Assembly (NCBI GenBank): GCA_029216955.1
Contig: JANAVB010042220.1
Location: 16,124,567 to 16,188,566 of the forward strand
Direction: 5' to 3'
Length of the DNA stretch: 64,000 nt
Source: Iris pallida
Taxonomy: Eukaryota > Streptophyta > Magnoliopsida > Asparagales > Iridaceae
Below the pieces are notes generated by a model. The model worked only from the letters and a program-made list of their open reading frames with translations. It had not been told where the DNA came from and ran no database searches. A program made the position numbers and the translations under genes. This document shows positions 48,455 through 60,062 of this stretch, piece after piece. The first letter of the stretch is position 1. Each line of letters opens with the position of its first letter.

Positions 48455-49300
48455 GTTGTAAAGCGTAATACTCTAGAGGGGGGGTGAATAGAGTAGACAG
48501 CGAAAATTAACTATTTAAAAATATTAGTAACAAGATCACAGATAATATATCACAGATATGTAAATGAAAAGTAGAGAGTAGAGAGCAAACGCAAACACAA
48601 GGATGTATACTGGTTTTCCACTTGTGAGGACTAGTCCAGTCGGAAGAACTCTAGCTTCCAGTTGAATCCACTATGGAAAATCACCACAAGTTTTCATCCG
48701 AAGATCTTGCAACTTCTACAACACGAGCTTTGATCCGAAGTACTCGACCAACTTCAATTGTGAAGTGTGTAACTTCAATCAAGCCTCTGATAACAAACAC
48801 TCTGAAACTTCTAGATTGTACCGCACTGGCAAATTGACTAGAGGATTGTAACTGGCTTGGGATTTAAAAATGAATAGCTCAGAATACTTTGGAAGAAGTA
48901 GTAGGCTTATAGAGAAGAGATATGAAAGTAAATGAGTGAGTTAAAATAATCGAAATCCTTCTCTATTTATAGTTTTTCCAAAGGCAGAATTTTGACAGAA
49001 TTCGGGCAGAATTCAGACAGAACTCTATGAGAAAATCTTGTGGGGATCCGTAACTGCAGGAAGACCAAGTTCAAAAAGCAACGTTCACTAACCGAACTCT
49101 GGCCGAATTCTGTCCGAGTTCTGTTGGAGTTCTGTCAGGGTTTTTGCAAATTGGTTTTTGGACTTTTTGAAAAGTCAGGCAGTTAGGAAGTAGTTTGGGC
49201 TTTTGTAAGTGGGCTTGTTTTCAAAAATGAAAGGGTATTTTGAAAACATTTCTTGGGTAGCCTATTTGCCAGTACGATGCAGTGTACATCGTATTCCTAG
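48455..49300 (+). repeat. unknown dispersed repeat, copy 1
   Basis: Starts with a G-run (AGAGGGGGGGTGAATAGAGT) and includes ATGTATACTGGTTTTCC, ACTAGTCCAGTCGG, AATCCACTATGG and a cluster of CCGAGTTCTG/GAATTC-type motifs near 48990-49140. A diverged inverted copy lies at 58590-59265. No coding sequence. Confidence 0.6.
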
Positions 49301-49429
49301 ACTCAATAAATATGAAAAATACATTGATGAAATAGGAAAACCAAGAGCCCTTTGATGACGCCTTTCTTTAAATATTTGAGCAGACTAGAAGACGTCTTTT
49401 TCCTTGACGGCGGTCGTCCAAAGATAAAC

Positions 49430-49600
49430 AGATCTGGAAATCTGAATACCTTTCGGGGGCTTCGCCCCCGAACCCCTGACGGGAGGCGCTGCCCCCTCGA
49501 CTCCTATCCGCTAACCGGGCAGCGGAACTCCCGATGCGAGGCCCTGGATAGGTCGTTAGGCGGTTCAGAGAAATCTTCTTGTATAACGCCGTCTTTGGCC
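49430..49600. other. GC-rich block with a strong hairpin
   Basis: TTCGGGGGCTTCGCCCCCGAA (about 49457-49477) is a near-perfect stem with a short loop, followed by ACCCCTGACGGGAGGCGCTG. The base composition is unlike the AT-rich surroundings. The short open frame across it has no recognisable protein. Confidence 0.55.
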
Positions 49601-49619
49601 CATCAATAATTCTCTATTG

Positions 49620-50969
49620 CATATGTCCTGGTTTGATCATGCTTACAGCATATCTACAAATACATGTTAGGCAAACAAAACAACATGATACAAGCATAGC
49701 AATATGATATAGAATATTTGGGACAATGCTAATATAAGACAATGCTAAGTTTAAGTAGTAACATAATAGTCATTACATGAATATTAGTGATGGCATTATA
49801 GTAAACTTAATTAATTAACCATATTCAAAAACATGATATAATCATTGGGCTAACAGATACATCCATTACGAAGATTTGTCTTGCTAGCATGAATAATAAG
49901 GATTATGGTAGAACATAATCAAACTGGATGCAAGTCAAACAGTCAAGTGAGAGTTCGAAACGAAGTCAAGGAATGTATCAAGCATATGGATATGATCCTA
50001 TGGGTCTTTCCTACGCTAATTGCAGGCTCACATCAGTACAGTAACGTAATCGAAGTGATTAACGTAGACCTGTATGGGCCACCACAAAAATATGTAATGC
50101 CAAGTCCCAAATATGTAGGACCAGGTATACGAATACATGCCAGCAGCACTTTACCAATGGGCCAAGCTACACAACGAGCCCATTAGCGAAATACTTAAGC
50201 TGTAAATCATGATAACACCAAAAAATACAACATATTCCGCAGGTATATACATCTAATCACATCCACAGAGTCCACAAAGAGATCAAAAATAAATAAGGAA
50301 ATGTCTCAAATATCCAGTAATAAAAGTAATGAAGTATGTGCGGATAAAATATTCTGAGACCACAAAAATAGAAACAAAGTACAAATCAACTACAAGACTG
50401 ATGAAAAAAAAAGGAAATAATGTAGCAAGACTAAATGTCAAGATAATATGATCACAAAAAATCCTCTGGTACTATCTCGTCCTCCTGTGCCGGTACGCCT
50501 TCGGTCTCAGCTTCCGAATCGTAAACCTCCGGGTAGTCTTCAGCTTCGTCTAAGCCTAGGAAATAGCCAGGTCCTCAGAGGACTAAAAAGGTGCATAATA
50601 TACATGCCAAGGTACAGAAATAAAAATATGAACTAAGGCAATCTATTGTATCCGTCTATGTGTTATGAAAGTGAGATACTTTTCTAGAATACCAGACCCC
50701 TTCCACTAAGGCTCACTAGCACCTCAGCAGGAATTGTCCCCAGTACCTGTGTCGTGGCACCAAGGACAATCAATTCTCGAAAGTGATAATCCCTTACTCT
50801 GCTATAGAGATAAAGGTCACTAAACAGTGGACCACATGACAATAGGTCTGATATTGTAGTCAAGTTCTCCCTAATTCCCATGTCTAGAATCTAGTAATGT
50901 CAAGTCTGTACAGTCATCTCGAAAGTAAAATAATTATTATTATTTATATTATTTTAACAAATATACCCT

Positions 50970-51033
<64 letters not shown>

Positions 51034-51539
51034 CCAAATCAAATAAAATATCACAACGTATCATGTAAAAAAAAGTAACATTCATACGGTATCATATAAA
51101 CCAGAACATTCAATAAACTCCATTCAATCTCAGAAAAAATATCCAATGACCAAATTGTTGGCCCATTGGTCATAGTCATACTTGATTTTGATAATCAACA
51201 TCAACTTTGATCGATATGCAAATAATACACAACTTTGGTCGATACTCAAATCCACAATTTATACTCCCAACAACATACAATGTTACCCAACTTGACACAC
51301 CTATCTGCAAATCGCCAACTACAGAACTATCCAAAGAACCTCAACTAAGAATGGTGAGCCCTATAAGAACTGAACTAGAGGTACTAGGGGTATCTATATC
51401 CTGAGCTAATAAGGTGATAGAACAGAACTCAGTGACAATAGGGTTGAATGATAGAGACGATATATTAAGAACCAAGTTAAAATATAATCTGATAATTATA
51501 CACGTCTACCCAAAATTATGTTACCCAAAATCCTTGTCA
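49620..51539. other. gypsy-derived non-coding sequence
   Basis: TGTATGGGCCACCACAAAAA at about 50070 recurs at 57599, next to a gypsy LTR end, which suggests this is leader sequence of the minus-strand gypsy element. The block identical to 38883 and a (TA)n tract lie at 50923-51032. No gene. Confidence 0.4.
50974..51032. repeat. (TA)n microsatellite
   Basis: About 29 TA units directly after the 51-bp block shared with 38883. Confidence 0.95.
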
Positions 51540-51544
51540 TGCTA

Positions 51545-53515
51545 TGTAACCCCAAATTTACTGAATTATTAAATTTTGATATTTTTCTGGTATTTTAGAA
51601 TTTTATAAATATTTATCTATGATTTGTTTTATGGAATATTAATTCTCTAGTAGTAACAAGATATTTGTTTATTAATTATTCTAACTGGTTTTCTTAATTT
51701 CAATAAAGCAATGTTTTAGTATAAGTATTATATTTTTTCTCCCAAACTATTGAACCAAGCATCTTGCTTGTGTTTCCAATTGGAAGAGCACAGCCAAATG
51801 CCCTTTTTTGAATCTCCCTCCAAATCCTTTCCTATCCCCAAGCAAAAATAACCCTCCACTCTTTTTAAAACCAACTGTCCCCTCTCTTTCTTCATTTTCT
51901 CACTGGCTCAAATCACGCAAAGAGCGGAGCTCTGCTCGAGTGAACTCAGTCGCCCTTCCTCTTCTTTCCTTTCTTCTTTCCAAAGTTCTTAACCCTAATT
52001 GTGGAAGACCGGAGCCATGGCGGAGGCTCCCATTTTGGAGAGAAGCGACAGCGGCTAGATGCGACCTTCTCCGATGGCGCAAAAGCTTATCCTTAAAATT
52101 GATGACGAGCTCGTTCTCTGTCGCTCTCCCGACGGATCGGTAGTTTCCTCGACGACGAGGTCGAACAAACGTCTCTTCTCTGACTGATCGACGATGGCAG
52201 AGTCTCGACGCTCGTAACGAATCTCGATCGATCGTTCTAACTCCACAACCCTATGGATCACCGTCGGTGACGAGTCTCTACGCCAGCAGTGGTAGCGCAG
52301 TTGATCAGTGTATTCTTATCCATTTCTTGTTTCTTGATCGATTGATCAATTATTGTTCTCGAATTTAGTGGTGATTAAGTCGTTCTCCGTTCGATCTGGA
52401 GTGATCCAAAGTGTTTCTGTGTCTATTTTCTTGAAACGTCGATCCAAGAGAATCAAATTAAACTCTGATGCATGTTTCTTGTTTTTGAGCCCCAAGTGCT
52501 CGAGATATTGCTTCTGAACACTTGAATACTCTGATTGGTTCGAATCTTGACATGAGGATTGCTTCCATATCTGACATCACCCTTCCTGGGTTCAAGATTA
52601 CTCTGTAGATTATCTGGATATTGGACTTAACTATTCCCCCTATAGAAAAATCAGGCAAGTACAACGACTCGAACCCTTTACTCTATATTTCTGTCTTGCT
52701 TCATGTTCTCATATTGACACGTTGTACATACGATTGTTCATCGTTTATTGTTCAGTGTTCTTTACTTGTACATTGGGGTGGAGAAATACTACAGATATGT
52801 GACCAATCCTATATTAGCTAGGCATTGACTAATAGCTTAGGTCTCACATCGTGCACGTGGGACTCTAAGTCGTACCATTATTCATGTGCTCTTGTATCTT
52901 GTACTACCCCAGCCGGTCATATATTCTGATAGTTATTTCAAATGTATGTTACACTGATAGTCTAGTTCATATATTGTTCTGGATCTGGTACTATAGTTTC
53001 ATCATTTTTTATGTACTACAGTTACATGTTCTGGTTCTTGTACCATGGTTCATATTGTAGTTCATTATTCATGCATTTCAGTTTACTTTGTTTAGTGTTT
53101 CTTGTCGGGGTTGTACTTTGCTCTCTTCCTGACAGGATACGTTGCAGGTATACTTATGGATATTGCACCTCTTATGGACTAGAGCTTGAGGCCATAGTGA
53201 GCAGGAAGGACATAAGATTCCAGAGTTTTAGCTTAGTCATTTTCTAGATTGTTTAGAGACTTTACTTTTGGATATTGTTTTGAGATTCCAGATTTGTATA
53301 TTTTATTCTTGTTATCGGATTTGTCTCCGGATGATATTGTATTGACTTGGTGGATTGTGGTGATCTATCTGGGATCGTTCATAGTAGCTATGATGTTTTA
53401 CTTACATTATGATTTAGAGTTTTCCTTAGTATTGTACAGCTTACTTCGTCGTGTCCATCGATGAAGGCTGGGCGGATCCAACTCGTATCCGATTATTCGG
53501 GAGCGGATCGTGACA
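51545..53515 (+). repeat. left LTR of the 5.5-kb element
   Basis: 1,971 bp. Open frames near 51808-52143 are not conserved as coding: the right copy has frameshifting indels there. Confidence 0.9.
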
Positions 53516-55061
53516 TATTTTTAGTGGTGGCCTATGCAGGTATGTCCTAATAGCACTTAGGCTATAAAGTGCTATTGGGGGACCAGCAAAACTAAGGAAA
53601 ACTCATCACAGCATAGGATCCATGGAAAATAGTTATGGGTATAGTTTTACTAAGTTTGCTTATTACCCTACAGTTAGACCTATTTAATCAATTCTCTATT
53701 TTTCAGGATAGTTTAGACACGAACACCGAGATTATCAATTTCCCTGCACTTGAGACTTCTGAGATTATTTCCTATATACATTTTGATAGTATAACTGTTT
53801 GATTACTAATATTTGATATGTCTTTAGATTTTCTCTTAGCACGTAGAATTTTTCTAAAATTTCTTTATTGTTGTTCAATACTTTGTTTCCAATTCGAGGT
53901 TTATTAAGATTTGTTTATAGTCACTTTGTCTTACCATTTGTTTTTTTTATAAAACTCAATGTTTTCTAAAGAACAGATACATCATTTTCTATTATGATTT
54001 TGACTTTGAGAACTTATTGAATTTTCATAAACTCCTTTAAAATTTCTATGGACAAAGTTGAGAAAGTATCCGATGACCTACTATGATGTGGCAGATGCGC
54101 ACTGCAGTCATTTATTTGGATTATGGAGACCGCGGGTTCACTGCAGCTAGTTGCGCACTGGCGAGGCATGAACTCTAAGTCGAAGTAATTTCAGGTATTA
54201 ATAGGTTCTTGGATATTATTGAGACGATGTCCTAAAATCATAAACTTTTGATCTCTTGAGTTATTCCGATAACATGGATAAAGTTGATAGAAATATTCGA
54301 TAATTTATTATTATTTGATTCATTGAGCCAAAGGTTCACTGCAGTCAGATGTAAACTACACTGACGAGGTAGGGACTCTAGGTAAAGTGATTTCGAATAT
54401 GTCTAGTTTTCGGATACTATTGAGATTATATTCGTGTTATACCATGTTTGATCTCTTATCGTCATTGCGAACATTATCGAAAATTATCTTGATATTGATC
54501 TTATGTGAAATCTCAGCAATTGATTCCATTTTTCTTTTGATGTATCCTAGAAATTTATTATGACCTTCTTTCAATATCTGTTAGTCCAATCTCTTTCATG
54601 GTTGATTCAGTGTATTGCATATATTTTGTTAATGGTCCCATATTTTGAATTTTCAAAATTCTTTGTTCTTAGTCGCATCATTTCTGTAGTTAGCGTATTT
54701 TAGCACTTATCAATGCCTAAACAATTTTGACAATATTTTTACTAAAGTGTGTTTAAATTATTCAAAATTTTAGTCATAGCCGTCCTAGTTATGCCTAAAC
54801 GATTTTATTGGATTTAGGTCATAATTTTATGACTATGTCATTTTGGTGCTATTTTTACTATGCCTAAATTGTAATTTTTCTCATGTTTAGGATTTATCAT
54901 GCCTAGATTTTTAACTTTGATCATTTCTAGAGAATTGTGATTTTACTTGTTCGGATCCTATGTTTAACTAATCATTTTAAGTTTTGGATTTGATCATTCT
55001 TATTTGTACGTATCATGTCATCTGAAATTTTGAGGATGAAATTTTTGTAAGGGGATAGATT
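53516..55061 (+). other. interior of the 5.5-kb element
   Basis: Starts ATTTTTAGTGGTGGCCTATG, the same leader type as at 57590-57616 (complement). It contains two related segments with CACTGCAG and GACGAGG/GGCGAGG near 54090-54180 and 54330-54370. No coding sequence, so the element depended on others for proteins. Confidence 0.6.
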
Positions 55062-57044
55062 TGTAACCCCACATTTCCCGAATTATTAAATTTTGATATT
55101 TTTCTGGTATTTTAGAATTTTAGAAATATTTATCTATGATTTGTTTTATGAAATATTAATTCTCTAGTAGTAACAAGATATTTGTTTATTAATTATTCTA
55201 ACTGGTTTTCTTAATTTCAATAAAGCAATGTTTTAGTATAAGTATTATATTTTTTCTCCCAAACTATTGAACCAAGAATCTTGCTTATGTTTTCAATTGG
55301 AAAAGCACAGCCAAATGCCCTTTTTGAATCTCCCTCCAAATTTTTTCCTTTCCCCAAGCAAAAATAACCCTCCACTCTTTTTAAAACCAACTGTCCCCTC
55401 TCTTTCTTCATTTTCTTACTGGCTCAAATCACGCAGAGAGCGGAGCTCTACTCGAGTGAACTCAGTCTCCCTTCCTCTTCTTTCCAAAGTTCTTAACCCG
55501 AATTGTGGAAGACTGGAGCCATGGCAGAGGCTCCCATTTCAGAGGGAAGTGACAGCGGCTAGATGCGACCTTCTCCGATGGCGCAAAAGCTCCTCCTTGA
55601 AATCGACGACGAGCTCGTGCTCGTCGCTCTTCCGACGGATCGGTAGTTTCCTCGACGACGAGGTCGAGCAAACGTCTCTTCTTCGATCGATCGACGACGA
55701 AAGAGTCTCGGCACTCATAACGGATCTCGATCGATCGTTGCAACTCCACAACCATATGTATCACCGCTAGTGACGAGTCTCTACGCCAGCAGCGACAGAG
55801 CAGTTGATCGGTGTGTTCTTATCCATTTCTTGTTTCTTGATCGGTTGATCAATTATTGTTCTCAAATTTGGTGGTGATTAAGTCGATCTCCGTTCGATCT
55901 GGAGTGATCTAAAGTGTTTCTGTGTCTGTTTTCTTGAAACATTGATCCGAGAGAATTAAATTAAACTCTGACGCATGTTTCTTATTTTTGAGCCCCAGGT
56001 GCTCGAGATATTGCTTCTAAAGACTTGAATACTCTGATCGGTTCGAATCTTGACACGAGGATTGCTTCCATATCCGACATCACCCTTCCTGGATTCAGGA
56101 TTACTCTGTAGATTATATGGATATTGGACTTGACTATTCACCCTACAGAAAAATCAGGCAAGTACACTAACTCGAACCTTTTACTCTGTATTTCTGTCTT
56201 GCTTCATGTTCTCATATTGACATGTTGTACACACGATTGTTCATTGTTTATTGTTCATCGTTCATTGTTCATCGTTCATTGTTCAGTGTTCTTTACTTGT
56301 ATATTGGGGTGGGGAAATACTACAGATATGTGACCAATCCTATATTAGCTAGGCATTGACTAATAGCTTAGGTCTCATATCGTGCACGTGGGACTCTAAG
56401 TCATACCATTATTCATGTGCACTTGTATCCTGTACTACCCTAGCCAGTCACATATTCTAATAGTTATTTCAAATGCATGTTACACTGATAGTCTAGTTCA
56501 TTGTTCTGGATCTGGTACTATAGTTTTATCGTTATTCATGTACTACCGTTTCATGTTCCGATTCTTGTACATAGTTCATATTGTAGTTCATTATTCATGT
56601 ATTTCAGTTTACTTTATTTAGTGCTTCTTGTCGGGGTTGTACTTTACTCTCTTCCTGACAAGATACGTTGCAGGTATACTTGTTGTGGATATTGCACCTC
56701 TTATGGACTAGAGCTTGAGGCCATAGTGAGCAGGATGGAGATAGGATTGCAGAGTTTTAGCTTAGTAATTTTCTAGATTGTTTAGAGACTTTACTTTTGG
56801 ATATTGTTTTGAGATTCCAGAGTTGTATATTTTATTCTTGTTATCGGATTTGTCTCCGGATGATATTGTATTGACTTGGTGGATTGTGGTGATCTTTCTG
56901 GGAACGTTCATAGTAGCTGTGATGTTTTACTTACATTATGATTTGGAGTTTTCCTTAGTATTGTACAGCTTACTTCGTCGTGTCCATCGACGAAGGCTGG
57001 GCATGTCCGACTCGTATCCGATTATTCGGGAGCGGGTCGTGACA
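55062..57044 (+). repeat. right LTR of the 5.5-kb element
   Basis: 1,983 bp. Its main difference from the left copy is an expanded 10-bp repeat (GTTCATCGTT/GTTCATTGTT) at about 56236-56285. Confidence 0.9.
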
Positions 57045-57049
57045 CGCTA

Positions 57050-57616
57050 GTAAGCATAGCTGCAATAAATGATTGAGTCCATAACTAAGTATATACCTCT
57101 ATCATCATGTTATCTGGAATTCTCAGTACGCCAACCGGTATGGCTGCAGAAAACTCTAAACTCCATAATTAAGATAGGTATATCCAAAATCAGGCTCTAC
57201 GTCTTTGCCACGCTAGCTAATATGATTGCGATAAACTCTAGACTACATAACTAAAGCAGACGTTTTATCTTTCATACTGTTCTCATCAAGTATGTCATCC
57301 GGATATACCTTAATTTAGTCCATAAAATTTATCTTGATACAAATCAAGTCAATAACGAATGCTAACAATCAAATTCAACAACGAAAGAGAGAGAGTAGAC
57401 GAAAATAAGTGGAAACAAATTTTTGAGATATAGTGAGATTCTCAGGGGTCGTCCCAGGAATCTCTCAAGGAGTCCTAAGCTGTGGTTGAGTACTCTCCTA
57501 TCTTAATACCCTATTTCCTATATCCTATCACAGGCTTGCAGTAGTACAACTAAGCTGTTGCACTACCACGACATTGCTCTAATTACGAAGCCTGGTCTGT
57601 ATGGGCCACCATAAAA
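57050..57616 (-). other. gypsy leader or internal non-coding repeats
   Basis: Repeats with CGCTAG, GATTGCGATAAACTCTAGAC and CTGCAGAAAACTCTAAACTC at about 120-bp spacing. It ends at the LTR end at 57617. Confidence 0.4.
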
Positions 57617-58390
57617 ATGTGTCACGACCCACACCCAGAAATTGGGCATGAATCATGGGCACGTCCAGCCTACGTCGAAGTGTCAGCAGTAGAACGATGT
57701 ATAATCACAATATGATGAACAACCAACGCAAGACATACATATTCAACTCCACTTGGGAGGACAATAACACATAACCAATCAATACTCAATCACAACTCTA
57801 ACAAGAATCACTAGATACACGATTACACCCCCTAACAGTATCATCGATATATTTATGTGCCCAATACCTGGATTACACCCATTAACCCCTCCTTAATATT
57901 AAATCAAACACCTACATCTTATCCTATTTTTTATGTTGATGATAGAAAGTTTAGAAGTTAGGAGGATTACCTGTAGACGGGGTCCTAATGGCGCTTCACC
58001 ACGCAACAGATGGTACAACAACTTTCTTGGAGACTCAACTTCTGCTTCTTATCGGTTCTTGAGTTTATGAGGGTTTTGAGAGAGGATCGGCTAGCCTCCT
58101 CCCCTTCCTTATACACCTAAACCAATGGATATGCATCAAACTCTAAAGGGATTATGAGGAATCGAATTTGAATTCGAAGCCAATTCAAATACATGGGTGT
58201 TTAAATCAGTCGGCCAAGAACATATTTGATTTCATATTCTTTTGCACCAAGCCCCCTAGTATTTTAGGTTTTACAAAAGCCCTCCTTTCCTATGATATTT
58301 AAACTAAGGTTTAATAATGAATATATATAAGTATTTAAAAATTTATACTAAAATGGGAAAAATTTGGTCTAAGGGTTTACAAATATGCTA
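57617..58390 (-). repeat. gypsy LTR 3' part (minus orientation)
   Basis: The minus strand ends GGGTGTGGGTCGTGACA, matching the other gypsy LTR ends, followed by the ATTTTTATGGTGGCCCATAC leader. A TATA-like GTGTATAAGG lies at about 58118 (complement). It is truncated by the unknown repeat to its right. Confidence 0.5.
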
Positions 58391-58589
58391 CCACTCGTCG
58401 TCTTTATCGTACAAATACTTCAGATGCTGATCAAGACATATTTTTATATTTTATTCTATATTTTTTACTTTATTGAGTCTAGAAAAATATGAGGATGATC
58501 TGTTTGGCAACTGGTTGTTCTACTGAACTCCACTTTCCAAATAGTCTACCTATCTACTCCACATTACATACTAAGTCTATACCCAATAC

Positions 58590-59265
58590 CCAATAAACAA
58601 AAAGCCAAATATAAATAAGCAATCTTCATGGAAAGAACTCTAAACGAGTTCGTCTCGAGTTCGGCCTTTAGTTTGGTCCGAACTCTGTCGGAGTTCGGCC
58701 AAGTTAGTTCCTGAGCATTTTGGTCTTCCTGAAGATCTGCAACCAATTTTTAAATTACAAAAAATGTTGACCCGAACTCATGCCGAGTTCTGCCGACAAA
58801 AATGTTATAAATAGAAGACAAGTTCCCATTCCAAATCACTCAATCATTCTTCTCTTCTCTATCTATTCAAAAGTATTTCAGATCTCTACACTTTCATATC
58901 TAGCCTTTAACAACTCCTAGCCAAGCCAAGTTCCTCTCCGGTTCGATCTAGAGTTTGGTTCGAGTTGTAAAAAAGGTTTTTCGAAAATGTTCCAGTTTTC
59001 AAAGTTTGTCTTATTTGAAGTTGCGAGTCCTACAGATGAAAACTCGTATTGTAAGGAGCTCCAAGCACTCGGTTTAAAACTTGTGCCATAGTGGATTAAC
59101 ATCGAGCAATAGTACTCGAGACTAGACTAGTCCTCTCAGAGGGATACCAGTATACATCGTTGTGTCATGAGTTTGTTTTTCTGATGCTCTTTACTTAAAG
59201 CATTTAATTTTTATAGTTTGCTATCATCTGCTTAGTACCTTATACCTGTGATATTGCTTATAATA
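58590..59265 (-). repeat. unknown dispersed repeat, copy 2 (inverted)
   Basis: On the minus strand: ACGATGTATACTGGTATCCC, GGACTAGTCTAGTCTCGAG, TTAATCCACTATGGCACAAG, then a cluster of GCCGAACTCCGACAGAGTTC-like motifs. It is homologous to 48455-49300 on the plus strand. Confidence 0.55.
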
Positions 59266-59284
59266 ATTTTATTTGGTGATTATC

Positions 59285-59440
59285 TCCTACAAAAATACCT
59301 TTTTATAATACTTGAAAAATTATTATAACGGTTTATTCATAAACGTTACAAGATTTCATAACTCCCTTATAACGTTTTACACGTGTAAAACTTCATGTAT
59401 AGTTTACACACATATATCGTTTATAAATAAAAAATGTTAT
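59285..59440. repeat. subterminal-repeat-like block (ATAACGTTT family)
   Basis: ATAACGGTTTATTCATAAACGTTA, TATAACGTTTTACACGTGTAA and related inverted motifs follow CTCCTACAAAAATACC (landmarks only). This resembles the subterminal arms of a CACTA element. The other end was not found. Confidence 0.3.
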
Positions 59441-59649
59441 GAAAGGTCTAAAAATGAACGAAAGAACGAAAGACCTAATAGCAGCCCGCGCTCTTCCCCG
59501 CTCTCCTTTTCACTTGAGGTCTCATTTTTCCTCTCCCCTTCTTCATCGGATCCCTCCTCAAGATTGTCAAAGCCCGAGACACCATCGGCTATGATATGAG
59601 CCCGATTGGATGGATCGATATTCGCCTCGGATCTCGTCGAGCTAGCCAT
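59437..59649 (-). pseudogene. short open frame downstream of a gypsy LTR
   Basis: Minus-strand MASSTRSEANIDPSNRAHII followed by an acidic EEGSDEEGERKNE segment, stopping after about 70 codons. It could be a gag start or a captured host exon. The protein is not recognised. Confidence 0.25.
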
Positions 59650-60051
59650 TGCTACAGACAAGGAAAACTGGAAAGTAATGACTAAGGAAAGAAAATACAA
59701 TAAAAAGAAGAGGCGGCTAGGGTTCTAAGTAATTCTATTCATTGAAAAAGCAAAAGCAACCAGACAATAAAGTAATTAAAAATCAATCTCCTCTGCTACT
59801 CTGTTGCCTCCTCCTATTTATAGAAAGGAGGTAAATTACAGTTATTTAGTTAATATCGTAGCTAATGACTATGCTGAGCTGGCTGCCACAGATTGGTTAT
59901 AACTAGTGCAGAGTTGGACCAATAGGAAGAGTTGCCCCCAAGACCTCATTTGAATTCAAATCAAATCAAACGAAGAGCGGATTGAATCAGAAGAAGGAGT
60001 TGGCGAGGAAACACTCCTAGAGATCACATAGCTTATGGTAAGTTTCTAACA
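59650..60051 (-). repeat. LTR of the minus-strand chromovirus
   Basis: Begins TGTTAGAAACTTACC on the minus strand directly after AAGGGGGATGGAA. A TATA box (CTATAAATAG, 59814-59823 complement) and a start region follow. The low-coordinate end is not resolved, and no methionine-tRNA primer site is visible after it. Confidence 0.6.
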
Positions 60052-60062
60052 TTCCATCCCCC

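Larger units (their letters stand above)
51545..57044 (+). mobile_element. 5.5-kb Ty3/gypsy-type LTR element lacking pol, nested
   Basis: Two nearly identical LTRs (51545-53515 and 55062-57044) begin TGTAACCCCA and end GTGACA. They are flanked by TGCTA and CGCTA (4 of 5). A GAGGATGAAATTTTTGTAAG run and GGGGATAG precede the right LTR. The 1.5-kb interior has no gag or pol. Removing the element rejoins a host repeat (CCTTGTCATGCTA|GTAAGCATAG) like CTTTGCCACGCTAGC at about 57200. Confidence 0.87.

Noticed and set aside
49455..49480. Hairpin as a bacterial-type terminator or organelle insertion
   Set aside because: No U-tract context, no organellar gene nearby, and the surroundings are nuclear transposon sequence.
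51808..52143. 111-codon open frame (MNLPPNPFLSPSKNN...)
   Set aside because: Lies inside an LTR; the partner LTR at 55320-55770 has indels that change the frame, so coding is not conserved.
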